Position numbers and translations under genes: made by a program. Below, in pieces: positions 36,775 through 48,189 of a stretch of 64,000 nucleotides of DNA. This DNA is from Archegozetes longisetosus (taxonomy: Eukaryota > Arthropoda > Arachnida > Sarcoptiformes > Trhypochthoniidae). The stretch is from the NCBI GenBank assembly GCA_018873245.2, contig JAEMBT020000001.1, forward strand, positions 17,142,220 to 17,206,219, given 5' to 3'. Position 1 is the first letter of the stretch. Every line of letters begins with the position of its first letter. A model generated the notes under the pieces. That model saw only the letters and a program-made list of their open reading frames with translations. It had not been told where the DNA came from and ran no database searches.

Positions 36775-37551
36775 TTAATTAAACTGAGCAAATCTTATTT
36801 CATGCCTTAGAAAGGCTTAGAGATAATTATGGATGATGAGTCATATTTCAGTCTCGATGGTTCAAACTCTTATGGGAATGATTTTTATTATTCTGATGAA
36901 TGTTTAGAGGCACCGAATAATGTCAGATATAAATTTGTATCAAAATTCCCGCAAAAAGTGATGGTGTCGTTGACCATCAGCAGTCGTGGGATTTCTCAGC
37001 CCTATATCGCATGTTCGGGCAATGCTATCAATGCTAATATTTACATCAAGGAATGCATTAATAAAAGATTGGTCAATTTCATCAATAAATACCATTCTGA
37101 CCAAAACTTTATTTTCTGGCCCGACTTGGCTTCTGCTGATTACGCCAGGGCAACACTGGCAGAGTTTGAGCGCCTTAACATCGAAGTGGTACCTAAGGAT
37201 TCGAATCCTCCAAATGTACCACAATTGCGCCCAATCGAGAAATTTTGGGCCAATTTGAAAAGAAATGTATATAAAAATGGTTGGACAGCAATTTCAACAG
37301 TTGAATTGGTCAAAAAAAATCAAAAGAGAGCTGAAAAAAAATTCCAGTTGAGAACTTCCAGAGCCTTTTCACAAGGCTTAAGACTAAAGTCCGTAAAGCG
37401 ACCGACCGGGGCGTCTTATCTGTGATCAATTGATAGAATTTTATTCCTAAATAAACACTTAATAAATACTTAAAATTTCAAAATTTTTGATTGTGTAGAT
37501 TTTTAGTTATAATTAAATAAAATTTGTCCTATTTTCATTCCGCACACAATA

Positions 37552-38257
37552 GTGAAAAAATAAATCTCTTCAAACATCACTAATTGAAACTCAATTCTAT
37601 GACAGTCTAATGAAATCAAAATGATAATAAATTAAGGGAAAAATATCACAACTGACTACTTATAAGGACATATACTAGAATTTTATTGAGGTCTTATTAG
37701 ATTTATTGGATCATTTTTTAGTTATTATTAGATCGTTATCAGTATTATTAGATTTAGACATTTCCTATTCTCTCAATGAATTTCAGTAGTTTTTGGTTTG
37801 TTTTATGATCACCAATTTTAACATTGTTTCTCTTTAAAATATAAATCATACTCCGCTTGGCCCGAAAATCCTTGACCCCTTTATTACTTAAACCTATCAG
37901 ATATAATCCAATGTTATTTAATCCAAAGATCATTTGGCCCAAGGTTCATATGACCGAATTTTATTAATGCAAGAACTAAATATTCAAATAAAGCGACAAA
38001 ATATAAATTCATAATAAAACATAAATACAAGTTTAAAAATGATTGAGGAGCAGTCTATAGATAAAAGGAAGTTTATCTAATACAAATTAAGTCTGTACAT
38101 GACGTAAGAAAGTAAGCTTAAACAGAAAGTCCCAAATATTTTGCACGTGTGATATGTGAGCATGATTTGAGCCATATGGCACTTTGGGTCAGCCCAATTG
38201 GGCCAATAAGCAAACACTACTGTTATCAGATAGCCTTTTAATTATAGTAAACCACAT
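37552..38257. other. Intergenic, no gene seen
   Basis: AT-rich. A GGCCCAA-type word recurs near 37920-37945 and 38190-38215, but no element ends could be defined. Confidence 0.4.
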
Positions 38258-38265
38258 GTGATAAC

Positions 38266-38917
38266 CAGGGCAAGTATTTTTCGGGAAATCCCGATAATTT
38301 TCCCTAAAGTTATTCCTCAGGAATTTTATACTAATGTACTTGTGGTCACTTCAGGCTTCTATAAAAATAATTTGAATGTCCCGATTTTCCCGATTTTAAG
38401 CTTCTCGTGAGTTTCTCCCGATTTAGAACGTTTTGTTTAAAATATGAGATTTTTAAAAGTTTTATCTCATTTTGACTTAAAAATATAACGAAAATATTAA
38501 AAAATTGATCACAACTGTAATCGAAAATTCATTATCTTGATAAAGCTTTATAAAAATATTTTGTGAAAGTAATAGTTATGAGCATCGTTTGAACAGAGAA
38601 TATGCGCCTTTGGTATCTGTGTATGCCGAGCGCTCTTTCACTGTGTATAAAAATCTTTTGACAGAAGATCGGCAGTGTTTTTCACCTGAAAACTTGGAGA
38701 TCAATCTAATTATACAGTACAATAAATTTTTGAAGGACTGTTAATACAGTTTAATACATTTGAAGAAAGAAAACAACTATTTTTCGTTGTATTATGATTG
38801 AAAATGAAGTTTTTTAAACTCCCGATTTTTGCTTTTTAAGTCCCGATTTCGGTTCTTTTAAGCTCCCGATTCCCGACCGATTTGACCACTTTAAACTCCC
38901 GAAAAATACTTGCCCTG
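38266..38917 (+). mobile_element. Deleted hAT transposon with 8-bp target duplication
   Basis: Ends are CAGGGCAAGTATTTTTCGGG and its reverse, flanked by GTGATAAC (38258-38265 and 38918-38925). Many CCCGATTT words fill the subterminal parts. Inside, 38595-38742 encodes SVYAERSFTVYKN, LSPEN-like FSPENLEINLI and YNKFLKDC, the end of the hAT C-terminal dimerisation domain, then a stop. The rest of the transposase is deleted. Confidence 0.8.
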
Positions 38918-39019
38918 GTGATAACACATTAACACATGTTATATATTTGAGTTTAAGTTAGTATTCGGACACGTTGTGATATAACGAGCGATGTAGAAAG
39001 AAAAAGTCGTAAAAGCACT

Positions 39020-39842
39020 GCGGAAGTGTAGTCTCAGCATTACGAAGATTTAGAAGTACAAAGAGATAAAGATGAGTGTGACATACTCGTATGCAAATTT
39101 TGTTGTCGTGATTTCGATTTTAGTTAACAAAGAATATCAAATTGTCTGAAGGAACATTTCACTGGTTTCAAACACTACATAGAAATGAAAGATAAAGCTT
39201 TGATGAGGGAGAAAATGGTAAACAGTTGAAATTACCAGAAACTCAAATCAGACTTGAGGAAAAACATTTTCAGACTTATGCTGCTATTCACGACTTCATA
39301 AGAGCCTCAGCGTATTCAGCAATACCTTTGAGCAAAGCTGATGGATATTTGGATAAACTTATAGAAAATGTATCCCTACAACAAGGACCATGCCTCAGAG
39401 ACGTACGTTAGCAGAGGCATACTTGGATAATGTTTTCGATTAACATTTAGAGCGCATTAAAGACAAAATAAATTATAAGATAAGAAGATATCAATTATTA
39501 TAGATGAAAGCCCTGATATTCGTGGTAGACCAGAAATAAACACATTAATATCATTCTTCAACGAGAACATATAATGCAAAAATTTGTCACTTCTCGACAC
39601 ATCAATAATAATTGAATGCGATGCGTCTTCTTTCTTGGATTCTATAAGTAATGTACTAGAAAAGTATAATAGGAAATAGAAAGATGTTTTAGATATTTCA
39701 TCTGATTTGATTGAATATACGAGCAAATTGGTAAGAGATATTCATTTATCGAAGAATGAAAAACTCTTTCATATTCCTTTTATCTCACACTTTATTCACA
39801 TTACTATAATAGCAGCACTTAACTTGTCTGAGTTAAAAAAAA
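39020..39842 (+). pseudogene. hAT-type transposase fragment (BED finger and DUF659 region)
   Basis: Plus-strand frames give a BED-like finger (ILVCKFCCRDF, then LKEHFTGFKHYIEM). IRASAYSAIPLSKADGYLDK follows, then IIIDESPDIRGRPEINTL and LLDTSIIIECD, typical of the DUF659/hAT catalytic region. The last part is EYTSKLVRDIHLSKNEKL. Stops and frameshifts occur (near 39125, 39412, 39440). It stops where the MULE-like end begins at 39845. Confidence 0.7.
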
Positions 39843-39844
39843 CT

Positions 39845-40560
39845 GGTAGCACGTCAATTCAGCGCAATAAATTCAGCTTACGACAACTCCAGCGCCAACA
39901 ATTCAGCACTATGACAATTCCGTGCATTTGAAAATTTCAAAATATAAGAGTGTTCAGAAAGAAATCGCGTATTTATTCAAAGAATTGGAAACGAATTTTA
40001 CAAAAAAAATACAAAACTTCAATCGATTATTCGATTGATGTTTTATATTCGATGTGTTCAGTCTTTCAGCCAATTCTCGAGTAGAAACTCTTGGATCCGA
40101 CTCAACCATAGCCTTTAGGACCTCAGATGGACGACCACTTTTCGGGAGATCATTCAGATCGAAGTGACCAGATCTGAATTTAGAAAACCATTCTTGACAT
40201 CGACGAACACTAATGACATCACCGCAAACTTTACAAACATTTTTCGTGGCAACCGTTGCCGAATTACCACGCTTAAATTCATAAAGCAAACAATGTCTAT
40301 AATGAATATCAATTAATGGCATCGTTAAGACGGAAGAGTTGTTTGAATTTCAAAACTTTTTTATTACAAAATTCAAGACAATTATCAAACGTATTGAAAT
40401 AATACAAAAAACCATTTGTAAACGAATAGTAGTTAACAAATAAATGGCGTTTTCTGAACCCTATATAAATACGCGGAACATTTCGAACACTCTTATAGAT
40501 AACTTTCAAGAAAAATAGATACCGTAATTTTGTATCGAAAATTTGTACTTATAAGCACTA
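39845..40560. mobile_element. MULE-like element, left part, with a nested mini-mariner
   Basis: It starts GGTAGCACGTCAATTCAGCG, the same terminus as the 9-bp-duplication element at 54942-55472 (reversed there). It continues with CAATTCAGC repeats, is interrupted at 39945-40495, and resumes with GATAACTTTCAAGAAAAATA, also present reversed near 55340. The far terminus is missing. Confidence 0.6.
39945..40495 (-). mobile_element. Internally deleted mariner
   Basis: 551 bp with inverted ends TAAGAGTGTTCAGAAAGAAA and, reversed, TAAGAGTGTTCGAAATGTTC, both followed by CGCGTATTTAT, between TA dinucleotides (39943-39944, 40496-40497). A minus-strand frame (40322-39954) holds the N-terminal HTH part of a mariner transposase (LLYEFKRGNSA, KFRSGHFDLNDLPKSGRPSE, RVSTRELAERLN), then the catalytic domain is absent. 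It could be mobilised only in trans. Confidence 0.8.
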
Positions 40561-40943
40561 TATATGTTTTATGCATATGATTTTGTTTCATGTTGATAAG
40601 ATAAGAACGAAAGTTTTATTCTTTAAATGAATTCATAATTAAATTTCAAGTTTATATTACTTTTAGTTATTAAGCGCAATGGAAAGAGTTTGTAATAATG
40701 AATTTGAAATTGGGTAATCGAATTAAATGAAATGTGGTAATCGATTTTTTTCACACCAATTGTTACATTCTGTTATGAACTGACTCATAATTTGAGTCTT
40801 TACAGCAGGAAAATGAAGTTATTTTAATTATTCTAGTTTAAAACAAGTCATAGAAACTTCTTATAATAATTATTATATTATGTAAAACATCTATGTACGA
40901 GTTTAGTTTCCTATTACAAAATATTTTTTATGATATATAATAT

Positions 40944-41421
40944 TGTGAGTGCATAAAATATTTCGCACTCACAAGTTATCAATTATTGATAGGACTCAAG
41001 GTCCTATGTCTAAATTTGAAGCTATAAACAAACGTTTTTCTGAATCGGGGCTTTTTTCGAATTCAGAAATACGTGTGTAAACAACTCATTGGTCACTTAT
41101 CAATAAGTGATCTTTGAGTTCCCATAGCTGATCATGTAGCTGGTCAGCAACAAATGATCAGTAAATAACACCGTTCGATGAACACGTGATTTTGGCCTCA
41201 ACTTCAAACGTATTTAAGGGGACGTTTGAGTTGAGGAAAGGGGAGTTCGTGTTCGTGTTCGTGTCCAGCTCGAGAGTAGCTGGTCTAATGTACATTTTTT
41301 GTGAAATTCAATAAAGCAATTTTATGCAAAGCGCTGTTGTGTTCATTCTTTTCCTTTACTAAGTGTGCGAAATTAAAGAAAAGTGCAGTGTACTCAATCC
41401 AAAGAGGCAGTTGCACCTACA
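40944..41421 (+). mobile_element. Solo LTR with ATAT target duplication
   Basis: 478 bp starting TGTGAGTGC and ending CACCTACA, flanked by ATAT (40940-40943, 41422-41425). Inside are a TATA-like GTATTTAAGGGG near 41210 and an AATAAA near 41310, spaced as in an LTR. It differs from the LTR at 26952-27590. There are no internal genes. Confidence 0.65.
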
Positions 41422-41429
41422 ATATGTTA

Positions 41430-42127
41430 TTTCAATCGGGATTCAATTTCTCTAAAAAAGGAATGTGAGAAAATTGAGAGCAAAACAAAGGAATATAAGC
41501 AAATGTTTGAGAGAAAGTAGGGAAGTAGAGATGTAGTCTTGAAAGAGTAAAAGATCTGTTGAGAGATTGAACCGATTTTTTGATTCACTTGAAAAAAGTT
41601 TAGAGTATGATAGTTACTATAAAGATTATTCGAGTTAAATTTTGCGTTATCAGCTGATATATTCAATTGTTTTTCATATATTAATCATATTTTTCTTTGT
41701 AAAACTTAAGTAATAAAATTTTATATTTTAATTTTAAATAGTGTCTTTAGCAATTAAATAAAAATAATAAGTATATAAGTTTTAAATAACTAAAGAGTTG
41801 ATTTTAGGGATCTCCAGCATAAAAATTCCAAGTAAGAGATTTTACAAACTATATATTTTTATGTGAATAGTTTATAAAAACTATTGTTCACTATATAGAT
41901 ATTCGCAACATTCTGTTTATACTTTTAACTAATGAATACAGTCACGAGTACTATGAATTGAATGCAGACATTAATTACTTATTTGGTTATCGACAGAAAT
42001 GAAAGTTGTGCCAATAAATTGTGGTTTTATTTTCGGAAACTATTTCTAAAAAATCTAAATGTAAGGTAATCTACTATTGTGTTTAAAACACTTATTTAAT
42101 ATTGTAGGAAGTCCTTTATTATTGTTC
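41430..42127. other. Intergenic, no gene seen
   Basis: AT-rich; a minus-strand frame at 41427-41666 has no recognisable domain. Confidence 0.4.
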
Positions 42128-42135
42128 CTTGTATT

Positions 42136-42514
42136 TAGGGTGACCAAGTCAAAAACTGTTGAATGCGGGACAAAAAAATTTGGCTCCCTTACAACATTTT
42201 TTAAAAAATTTTTAACCCGATTGAAGTTTGAAATAACAATTATTTGAAATATAAACTAAAGATTTCATTAAGAATTGCACTTTATAAGAGTAACACACAA
42301 TGTGAATGAAAACAAGATATCAGATAAACGGATTAAAACTCTTTATCTAAAGAATTTTACTTATTTTAACGTAAAAAACGCTTGGCAACAAAATTGCATT
42401 CTTTGCATGAAACAAAAACATACAGTGGAAATTTGTTAGGATAAATCTTAGAATGTATGATCTTTTCCGTCCCACAAAAGGTGCATAAGGTATTCGGGAC
42501 ACTTGGTCACACTA
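42136..42514. mobile_element. hAT MITE with 8-bp target duplication
   Basis: Left TAGGGTGACCAAGTC and right, reversed, TAGTGTGACCAAGTG; CTTGTATT on both sides (42128-42135, 42515-42522). GCGGGAC lies near the left end, and CGTCCC and GGGACA near the right. 379 bp, non-coding. A fragment of the same family is at 55898-55975. Confidence 0.75.
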
Positions 42515-43437
42515 CTTGTATTCGAAATCGGATTGATACGGTTATGTGCCTGCACGACAGTTTATGTAAATAAAGCAATCTTTCAAACTTTGTGTTGAGC
42601 TTTATTAATGAAATCCAGTAATATATTCTTCAATATCAAAACTTTTCGCAAAATATTTTTAGACTAATGATTACTGTTAAAATCCTATTCAAAAAGTTGA
42701 CTTAACTCACCTGTTATGAATTAAATCAAAACACTTCACATTTAACATAAATTTTATTCTTATAACAAAAAATGAAATTTTTTCTATACAAAATCTCTAC
42801 AATTGATATTATTTGATGTTTACGTACAATTAAGGATTATTAATCTGACGATTTATTTAAAATTTATATTTGATTTATTTTTGACAGATTTAACTGTCTT
42901 TTTATTAAATTTTTCATAAGTATCATGAAAAAGTTTGTTTTAGAAATAGGCGCTATTTCTAAAGAATATAAAGTTTCTTAAAATTTAGAATCGGATTTAG
43001 GTATGTGTTTCATACGCATTTGAATGTCCAAGTTTATCGTGTGAAATCAGCAAAACTTTCTCATGAGTCATTCAAATAGCTTTTAAGTTTATGAGCATCA
43101 AAATATATATCTTAGAAAAACATGTTAATTATGATAGAGAGTTAAGAGATAAACGTCCTGAACAAATTTGATTAACAATGATTCAGTTTCTGACCTAAAA
43201 ACTTAAACTTTTTTTAGGCTTTTCTTAATTCCTTTTAATTTTCTAAGCGTTGGAGAGAGGCTACCCTTCGATTAACGCCATCATATGTTTTTGCTGTCTG
43301 ACAATTCGCCTATTCATTCTGTGAACCTAGTCCAGATTTTCAAACATTGTTTTCTTATAATTGTTTCGCCCGAAGACTCAAATCTTTTTTTTTAGATAGA
43401 TATATGTCAAATAGAACTTTTTTGCACTGAATATTAA

Positions 43438-43972
43438 CGCCGAAGCTCTGCCATGGCCCGCGAAGTCACCAGATCTCAATCCGATGGAGTGTATTTGGGC
43501 AGAAATTTTTAAAAATTGCAAACTACGAATTTTAACAACGAAAATGATCTTTGGTTTACTATACAAAGAGAATGGTATAAAATAGGAGAAAATGTGGACT
43601 TTGATGTTAAGTTAGTTGAGTCGATGCCACATCGGTTACAAGAAGTGATAGCTCGGGAAGGCCGCCCAATTCATTATTAAAATTATTTAGACTGAATCAC
43701 AGTTGACTGTTGAGCTATTTTTATTGAAATAATTTTATAGGTCTTATCAGTAACTTTCATTCTATAACTCATTGGTTTTCTTATGAATATCGATTAAACT
43801 GACTTCAGCTACGAATAACATTATTACTCATATTATGTTTTTTGATTACTGAGTAATGCTATGATTTGACGCTACAAACTTATAGTTTCGGTTTCTGTCT
43901 CGTCCCTCTTATTTTATCCAAACGCATCAGAGATTAATCCGGGATGTGTGCATAACTTTTTTCTACCGACTG
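43438..43972 (+). mobile_element. Tc1-like transposon, 3' part
   Basis: A plus-strand frame gives the last third of a Tc1 transposase: ALPWPAKSPDLNPMECIW (catalytic Glu of the DDE set), a frameshift near 43540, then NENDLWFTIQREWY and VESMPHRLQEVIA with a stop at ~43679. The right end, read inward, is CAGTCGGTAGAAAAAAGTTA with TA outside (43973-43974). The 5' part is missing; 42523-43437 shows nothing else recognisable. Confidence 0.75.
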
Positions 43973-44219
43973 TACATAGAAAAAAATCCAGACCAGAAAC
44001 CAGTCTCTGAATGACTGAACCTTTATTCTACAAATGAAATCTAGTAATTATTTAACTTAAAGTAGATACAAGTTATAAGTTAATAAAGTGAATATTCGTC
44101 CAAGCAACGTACATACAGGAACAAGATTTAAACTAACAATTGGTAATAATTATGATATTAATTAATATAATTGATAGGTGTGATTTATTCCAAATTTTTA
44201 CTGTACCTAATGTATATAT

Positions 44220-45152
44220 TCAAATCGACCGCATAGATAATCTCCCTAATTTAGCAAAAAAATATACAAAAATGGTAAGAATGGATTTTATTACTACAAC
44301 AGCATCCATGATCAAAACTAAAATTCCTTCAGCATAATCATCAGGATGTATATCCCCTCTGCGACCACCAATGATACATTGTGTATCAATCATGATATAC
44401 TAAGGATAAAACAGAATAAATGTATTATAATACTCTTAATATGATTTAAGAGAAAAGAAATTACAAAAATTTTTATAGTGGCCAAGATTGCCGCCACCAA
44501 AATTCTATCATCATTCGTAAAGCATAAATAAACAATTCCACAAGTAACAGCAATTAAATTCAATGCATAAATCAGTCGTTTGTGATGACTAGTACTGAAC
44601 TTTTTCTGAAATGTTAGTATAATGAATATACCAAGGATTCCCAACGAAATACCAATCATATAGCAAATAGTTCGAGAATCTTTGTATATTGTAAATGAAC
44701 ATAGAAATATTAACCAAATTATGGAACATATTATCGTATTAATAATAAAACAGCGAGCAGAGCGTCGTTTATCTTTTTCTTTTAGAATAATAATATGTTC
44801 ATTAAGTGCGTCGTAAAAAAAGTATGAGGAGATCCATAGATAGAGAAGGAATATTATAAAACTCACTCCGCATATATAGGCACTATCAAGCTCAGGAATT
44901 AGTTTTATTAAATCATCCCTGTAAATTAAATGAAAATTAAAATTTTTGTATCTCCATCACCAAAGCATACCTAAAACATATACTGAGTGTAACAAAAATT
45001 AGATCGACCAGGATATAGAGGGATAACAAAGAGAAAACTTTATTCATGTAAGGTAAACGAGAGGCTTCATCAGTGAATGTACTCCCTACTAGCGATGAAA
45101 GTGTAATCGTATCCGAATCTTCTTCGTTTATCAGAAGATGATGGGAAGCCAT
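44220..45152 (-). CDS. TMBIM / Lifeguard (BAX inhibitor-1 superfamily) membrane protein
   Basis: Three exons: 45152-44971, 44918-44465, 44399-44220; GT-AG introns in phases 2 and 0; 272 codons with TGA. About seven membrane helices: VFSLLSLYILVDLIFVTLSI, VSFIIFLLYLWISSYFFY, FIINTIICSIIWLIFLCSF, YMIGISLGILGIFIILTF, LNLIAVTCGIVYLCF, ILVAAILATIKIF-YIMIDTQ and the last AEGILVLIMDAVVVIKSIL. The family signature around helix 6-7 is present: IDTQCIIGGRRGDIHPDDYA, with the Asp pair expected for the calcium-leak pore. Family members sit in ER, Golgi or plasma membrane and moderate calcium release and apoptosis; this is family knowledge. The N terminus is short and lacks the Pro-rich repeats of some Lifeguards. 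It is flanked only by repeats and looks intact. Confidence 0.88.
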
Positions 45153-45626
45153 TTTTGTTAATTTTTAAATAAAATAATATATAGAATTTTCATGAAATTA
45201 ATCACAATTCTCAACTTATTTGAACGAAAATGCGCTAAAACTGTAAGAATGAATAAACATGGAAATTTATTAGAGTAGAAATAAATAATCACACAGCAAA
45301 ATCAACCCATCAGCGTGTTCAAGTAAAGAGCTCAGTAAGGTGTTTAAAATTCAACACGTTTCACTGATCACTTATGTCAAAGTATTAAACAGTTTATTCG
45401 AATGTGATTGAAATTTATACTCTTCTTACTAAACCTTACTGAAATTTAAAAATACGATCTGTTTTTCTTATGCTATTAATTAGTTCTGCTAATGCGTTTA
45501 ACTAAAGGGCATTATTTGAAGGACTGGATTAGAAAATATCTTATCAAAACATAGGTTTCATACTATCGTGCAACTTTTATCAAACTTTCTTGAAAAATAG
45601 TTCATTATATTCTTTGTTACATGGAG
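45153..45626. other. Upstream region of the TMBIM gene
   Basis: No gene seen and no convincing promoter motif. Confidence 0.3.
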
Positions 45627-45804
45627 CATACTGACGAGGAAGGGTATCGAAGTGTAAATCTCAGAAATTGGTAAAATTATTTTACAAGCTAATTTCAAGG
45701 CGCTGATTACGAATATAAAGTTTATTTTTGCGTAAAGTGGAATCTACATCCTTTTTGAACAATTTCCTAGTAATCATTGTTCTCAATATTAATACTAATC
45801 AAAG

Positions 45805-45865
<61 letters not shown>

Positions 45866-46722
45866 TGTTTATGATAATGAATACAAATTAAAGTTTATCT
45901 TAATATTAGATAATTTAATTTGACTTTTGGTCTCTTTTTTTGTATTGACTCGACTCTTAAACAGTTATAGGATTAAAACAAATAAAAACAACATTTTTGT
46001 CAACAAAAGATTAATTCTTTGGTATCTCATTTAAGAACTGATTTATTTTATTGATTTCTTACTCTCAACCGAATGGTTGAAATTTCAAGAATTCAAATAA
46101 CATTTCGAAAGTTCATAGACTTCTGTATCGTTCAAACCTTAATTGAAAATCCTTTATCACTTTTTTAAGAATTTATTAAGAGCTTGTTAAGAACTTTAAA
46201 CGTCTTATTAATTAATAAATATAAAACTAATTATTAGACGATAAAATAATGTTGGCTTCATTTCAAAAATAATGAAAAAGATCATAAGCAATAGTTGAAT
46301 AAACCTTTTTTGAAAGAAATATAATTAATAGAAAAAATAAGAATTGATAATATGATATCTTTCTTTTAGAGAAAACTCTTAATCATTATTGATCAATAGT
46401 TATCAATATTGATACTACTACTTTGATCTCAATCTTAAATTCGAGAACATAAATATCTGTTTTACTTTAAATGAGCAAACTTGTTACCAGGATTGTTCTC
46501 AATGTACAGAAGGTGTTTTTATTACTTGTAGATGGTGCATAAATCCTCTTTGCTTTACACATTTCTTAATAAATTACCATTTTTGTTGTGATTTTCAGTG
46601 CTAAATTTTAACTTTACGCAAAAATAAACTTGATATTCATAATCAGCACATTGAAATTAGTTTGTAAAAATTTTTTTATCAAATTCTGAGATTTACACTT
46701 CGATACCTTCCTCGTGAGTATG
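45627..46722. mobile_element. Long-terminal-inverted-repeat element, non-coding
   Basis: Left end CATACTGACGAGGAAGGGTA and right end, reversed, CATACTCACGAGGAAGGTAT. The inverted match extends ~115 bp (GTGTAAATCTCAGAA, AGTTTATTTTTGCGTAAAGT). The 1.1-kb interior is AT-rich, with a (GA)n tract and no coding. No target duplication found. Confidence 0.6.
45808..45860. repeat. (GA)n microsatellite
   Basis: 53 bp of uninterrupted GA dinucleotides inside the long-inverted-repeat element. Confidence 0.95.
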
Positions 46723-46924
46723 AAACAAAAGGTCTTTTGTGGTAATAACTCTTAAAAATATACATATTTTAATTTGATCAATGAAGACAGCTTTGATTTT
46801 TAATGTGGTAACTGAATGCGTTAGGAACAGATTACAGCTATGAACTAATGAGGAGGGTAAATCTATTGTCTTTATGAGAAATTAAAGTTAAATGATAGAG
46901 TTAAATCATAATTCGAACTAGTGA

Positions 46925-47045
46925 AGAGCATTTCTCTAAAACCTTGAGCTTCAAGCTCGAGCTTCTGTAAGCGCAGCTCAAAATTGTTGAGCTTTAAGCT
47001 GCACCACTGTCAAATTTGGACTGAGCTGCGCTTATACTAGCAATG
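46925..47045. repeat. AGCTC-rich repeat, copy 1
   Basis: Multiple GAGCT/AGCTC words (TTGAGCTTCAAGCTCGAGC, GAGCTGCGCTTAT). A similar patch in the opposite sense lies at 49990-50130. Function unknown. Confidence 0.5.
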
Positions 47046-47429
47046 AAAGATTCTTGAGTGACAATTTCAAGTTTTAATGAAACTCACATCATATTTACTA
47101 CTCATAGAGAGATGACTTTTGTGAAAGAATTGACAGCCTATACACATTAGCTTATGAGATCTGATTATATATAGGTACACATCGACTCGTACACAGTCAT
47201 GGAAAAATCTAAAGTACCTACTAAATTTGATCCAGTTCCTAATTCTTTAGTTCGATTTTGATACCAGAAATATGGTTTGTGATTAATCATGGAAGGAATA
47301 ATTTTTAAAAAATTCAAAAATTCATCCTGATAAAATTTTTATAACACATATTTTATAACTTTAAAACTACAAGGTATATTTCAGATCTTTCGGTTCCATT
47401 TTTTAAAGCTTGGAAAATGAGTCGATACG

Positions 47430-47662
47430 TGTTTCAGGAATCTTCTTGAAAAATTACTCATTTGATCGTGATAGTTTGTTAAACGTTAATGTAATTAATA
47501 CAATTCCTACTTAATCGCCGTTTGATTTCTACGTTACTTTTCCCATAAGCTCTAAACTTTATAAATTTCCCGAACTTTAACTCTGTTGTATTGATTACAT
47601 TAATGTTTAACAAACTACCACGATCAAATGAGTAATTTTTCAAAAAATTCCTGAAACATTAA
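47430..47662. repeat. Foldback repeat
   Basis: Inverted arms of ~75 bp: GAAAAATTACTCATTTGATC at the left and GATCAAATGAGTAATTTTTC at the right, continuing through AGTTTGTTAAAC and TAATGTAATTAATAC. The spacer is ~80 bp. Likely a small MITE. 47060-47430 and 47663-48180 hold nothing recognisable. Confidence 0.55.
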
Positions 47663-48189
47663 AATAATCAGTAGTAATTATTATAGTAAGTATTTATCTC
47701 AAGTTATAATGAAATATTTGCTCAAAATATATTAATTTTGATGGTAGAGTTTTAAGAAGGAATTCAAATTTCGACACCGGTGTCACTTATCAATAATTGT
47801 GAGTCTTCTCATTGTATTTCACTTTCTTGTCAAGTCATGTTGAAAACAGTTTCAAATAACAATTTTCTCTTATTTTGAATAATTTTCAAAAATTATTTGA
47901 GATAATCTTATTTCGGTTATAAAGAGTGAATAGAAATAATATTACTTTTAAGGCCTAAAACATCATTGATTCTCTCTTCAAATAAATAGTTATTGAACTA
48001 AATTTCAGTTAAAAATTAAATTTATTTTGAAAGCAGTGATTCATAATTGAGAAATGCATCTCACTATTCAGTACGATAGATCTAATTTAACACTTAATCT
48101 ACTAACAGACGAGAAGCAGTTCGATAATCACTACTATTAGATGGGATCAAAAGTAATGGGACTATTAGAACTCGTGGACATTAAAAGAT

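Larger units (their letters stand above)
34021..37425 (+). pseudogene. DD37E-type transposase, interrupted
   Basis: The N-terminal part is at 34021-34416 (starts MSDSKQLSLRKQIG, HTH-like, then GRKWSINGKTAKKILVEAG). The catalytic part is at 36779-37425. Motifs: DDESYFSLDGS (first Asp), FWPDLASADYA (second Asp), PNVPQLRPIEKFW (Glu). Thirty-seven residues separate the second Asp from the Glu, hence DD37E. With the piggyBac removed the frame reads across the TTAA. Stops remain at 34366-34368 and just before the catalytic part (TAG near 36812), so it is dead. Confidence 0.75.
33868..37549 (+). mobile_element. Tc1/mariner-superfamily element (DD37E type), split by a piggyBac
   Basis: Inverted ends ATGTATGCGGAATGAAAAT (left) and, reversed, TTGTGTGCGGAATGAAAAT (right), continuing AGGACAAA. 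TA flanks both sides (33866-33867 and 37550-37551). Taking out the piggyBac and one TTAA leaves ~1.32 kb, a normal size for this superfamily. Confidence 0.8.

Noticed and set aside
37754..37942. 62-codon minus-strand open frame
   Set aside because: No similarity to a known family and no neighbouring coding support.
26952..41421. The two LTRs as the ends of one retrotransposon
   Set aside because: Their sequences differ, each has its own ATAT duplication, and no gag-pol lies between them.
45808..45860. CRISPR-like or tandem gene repeat
   Set aside because: It is a simple GA dinucleotide microsatellite.
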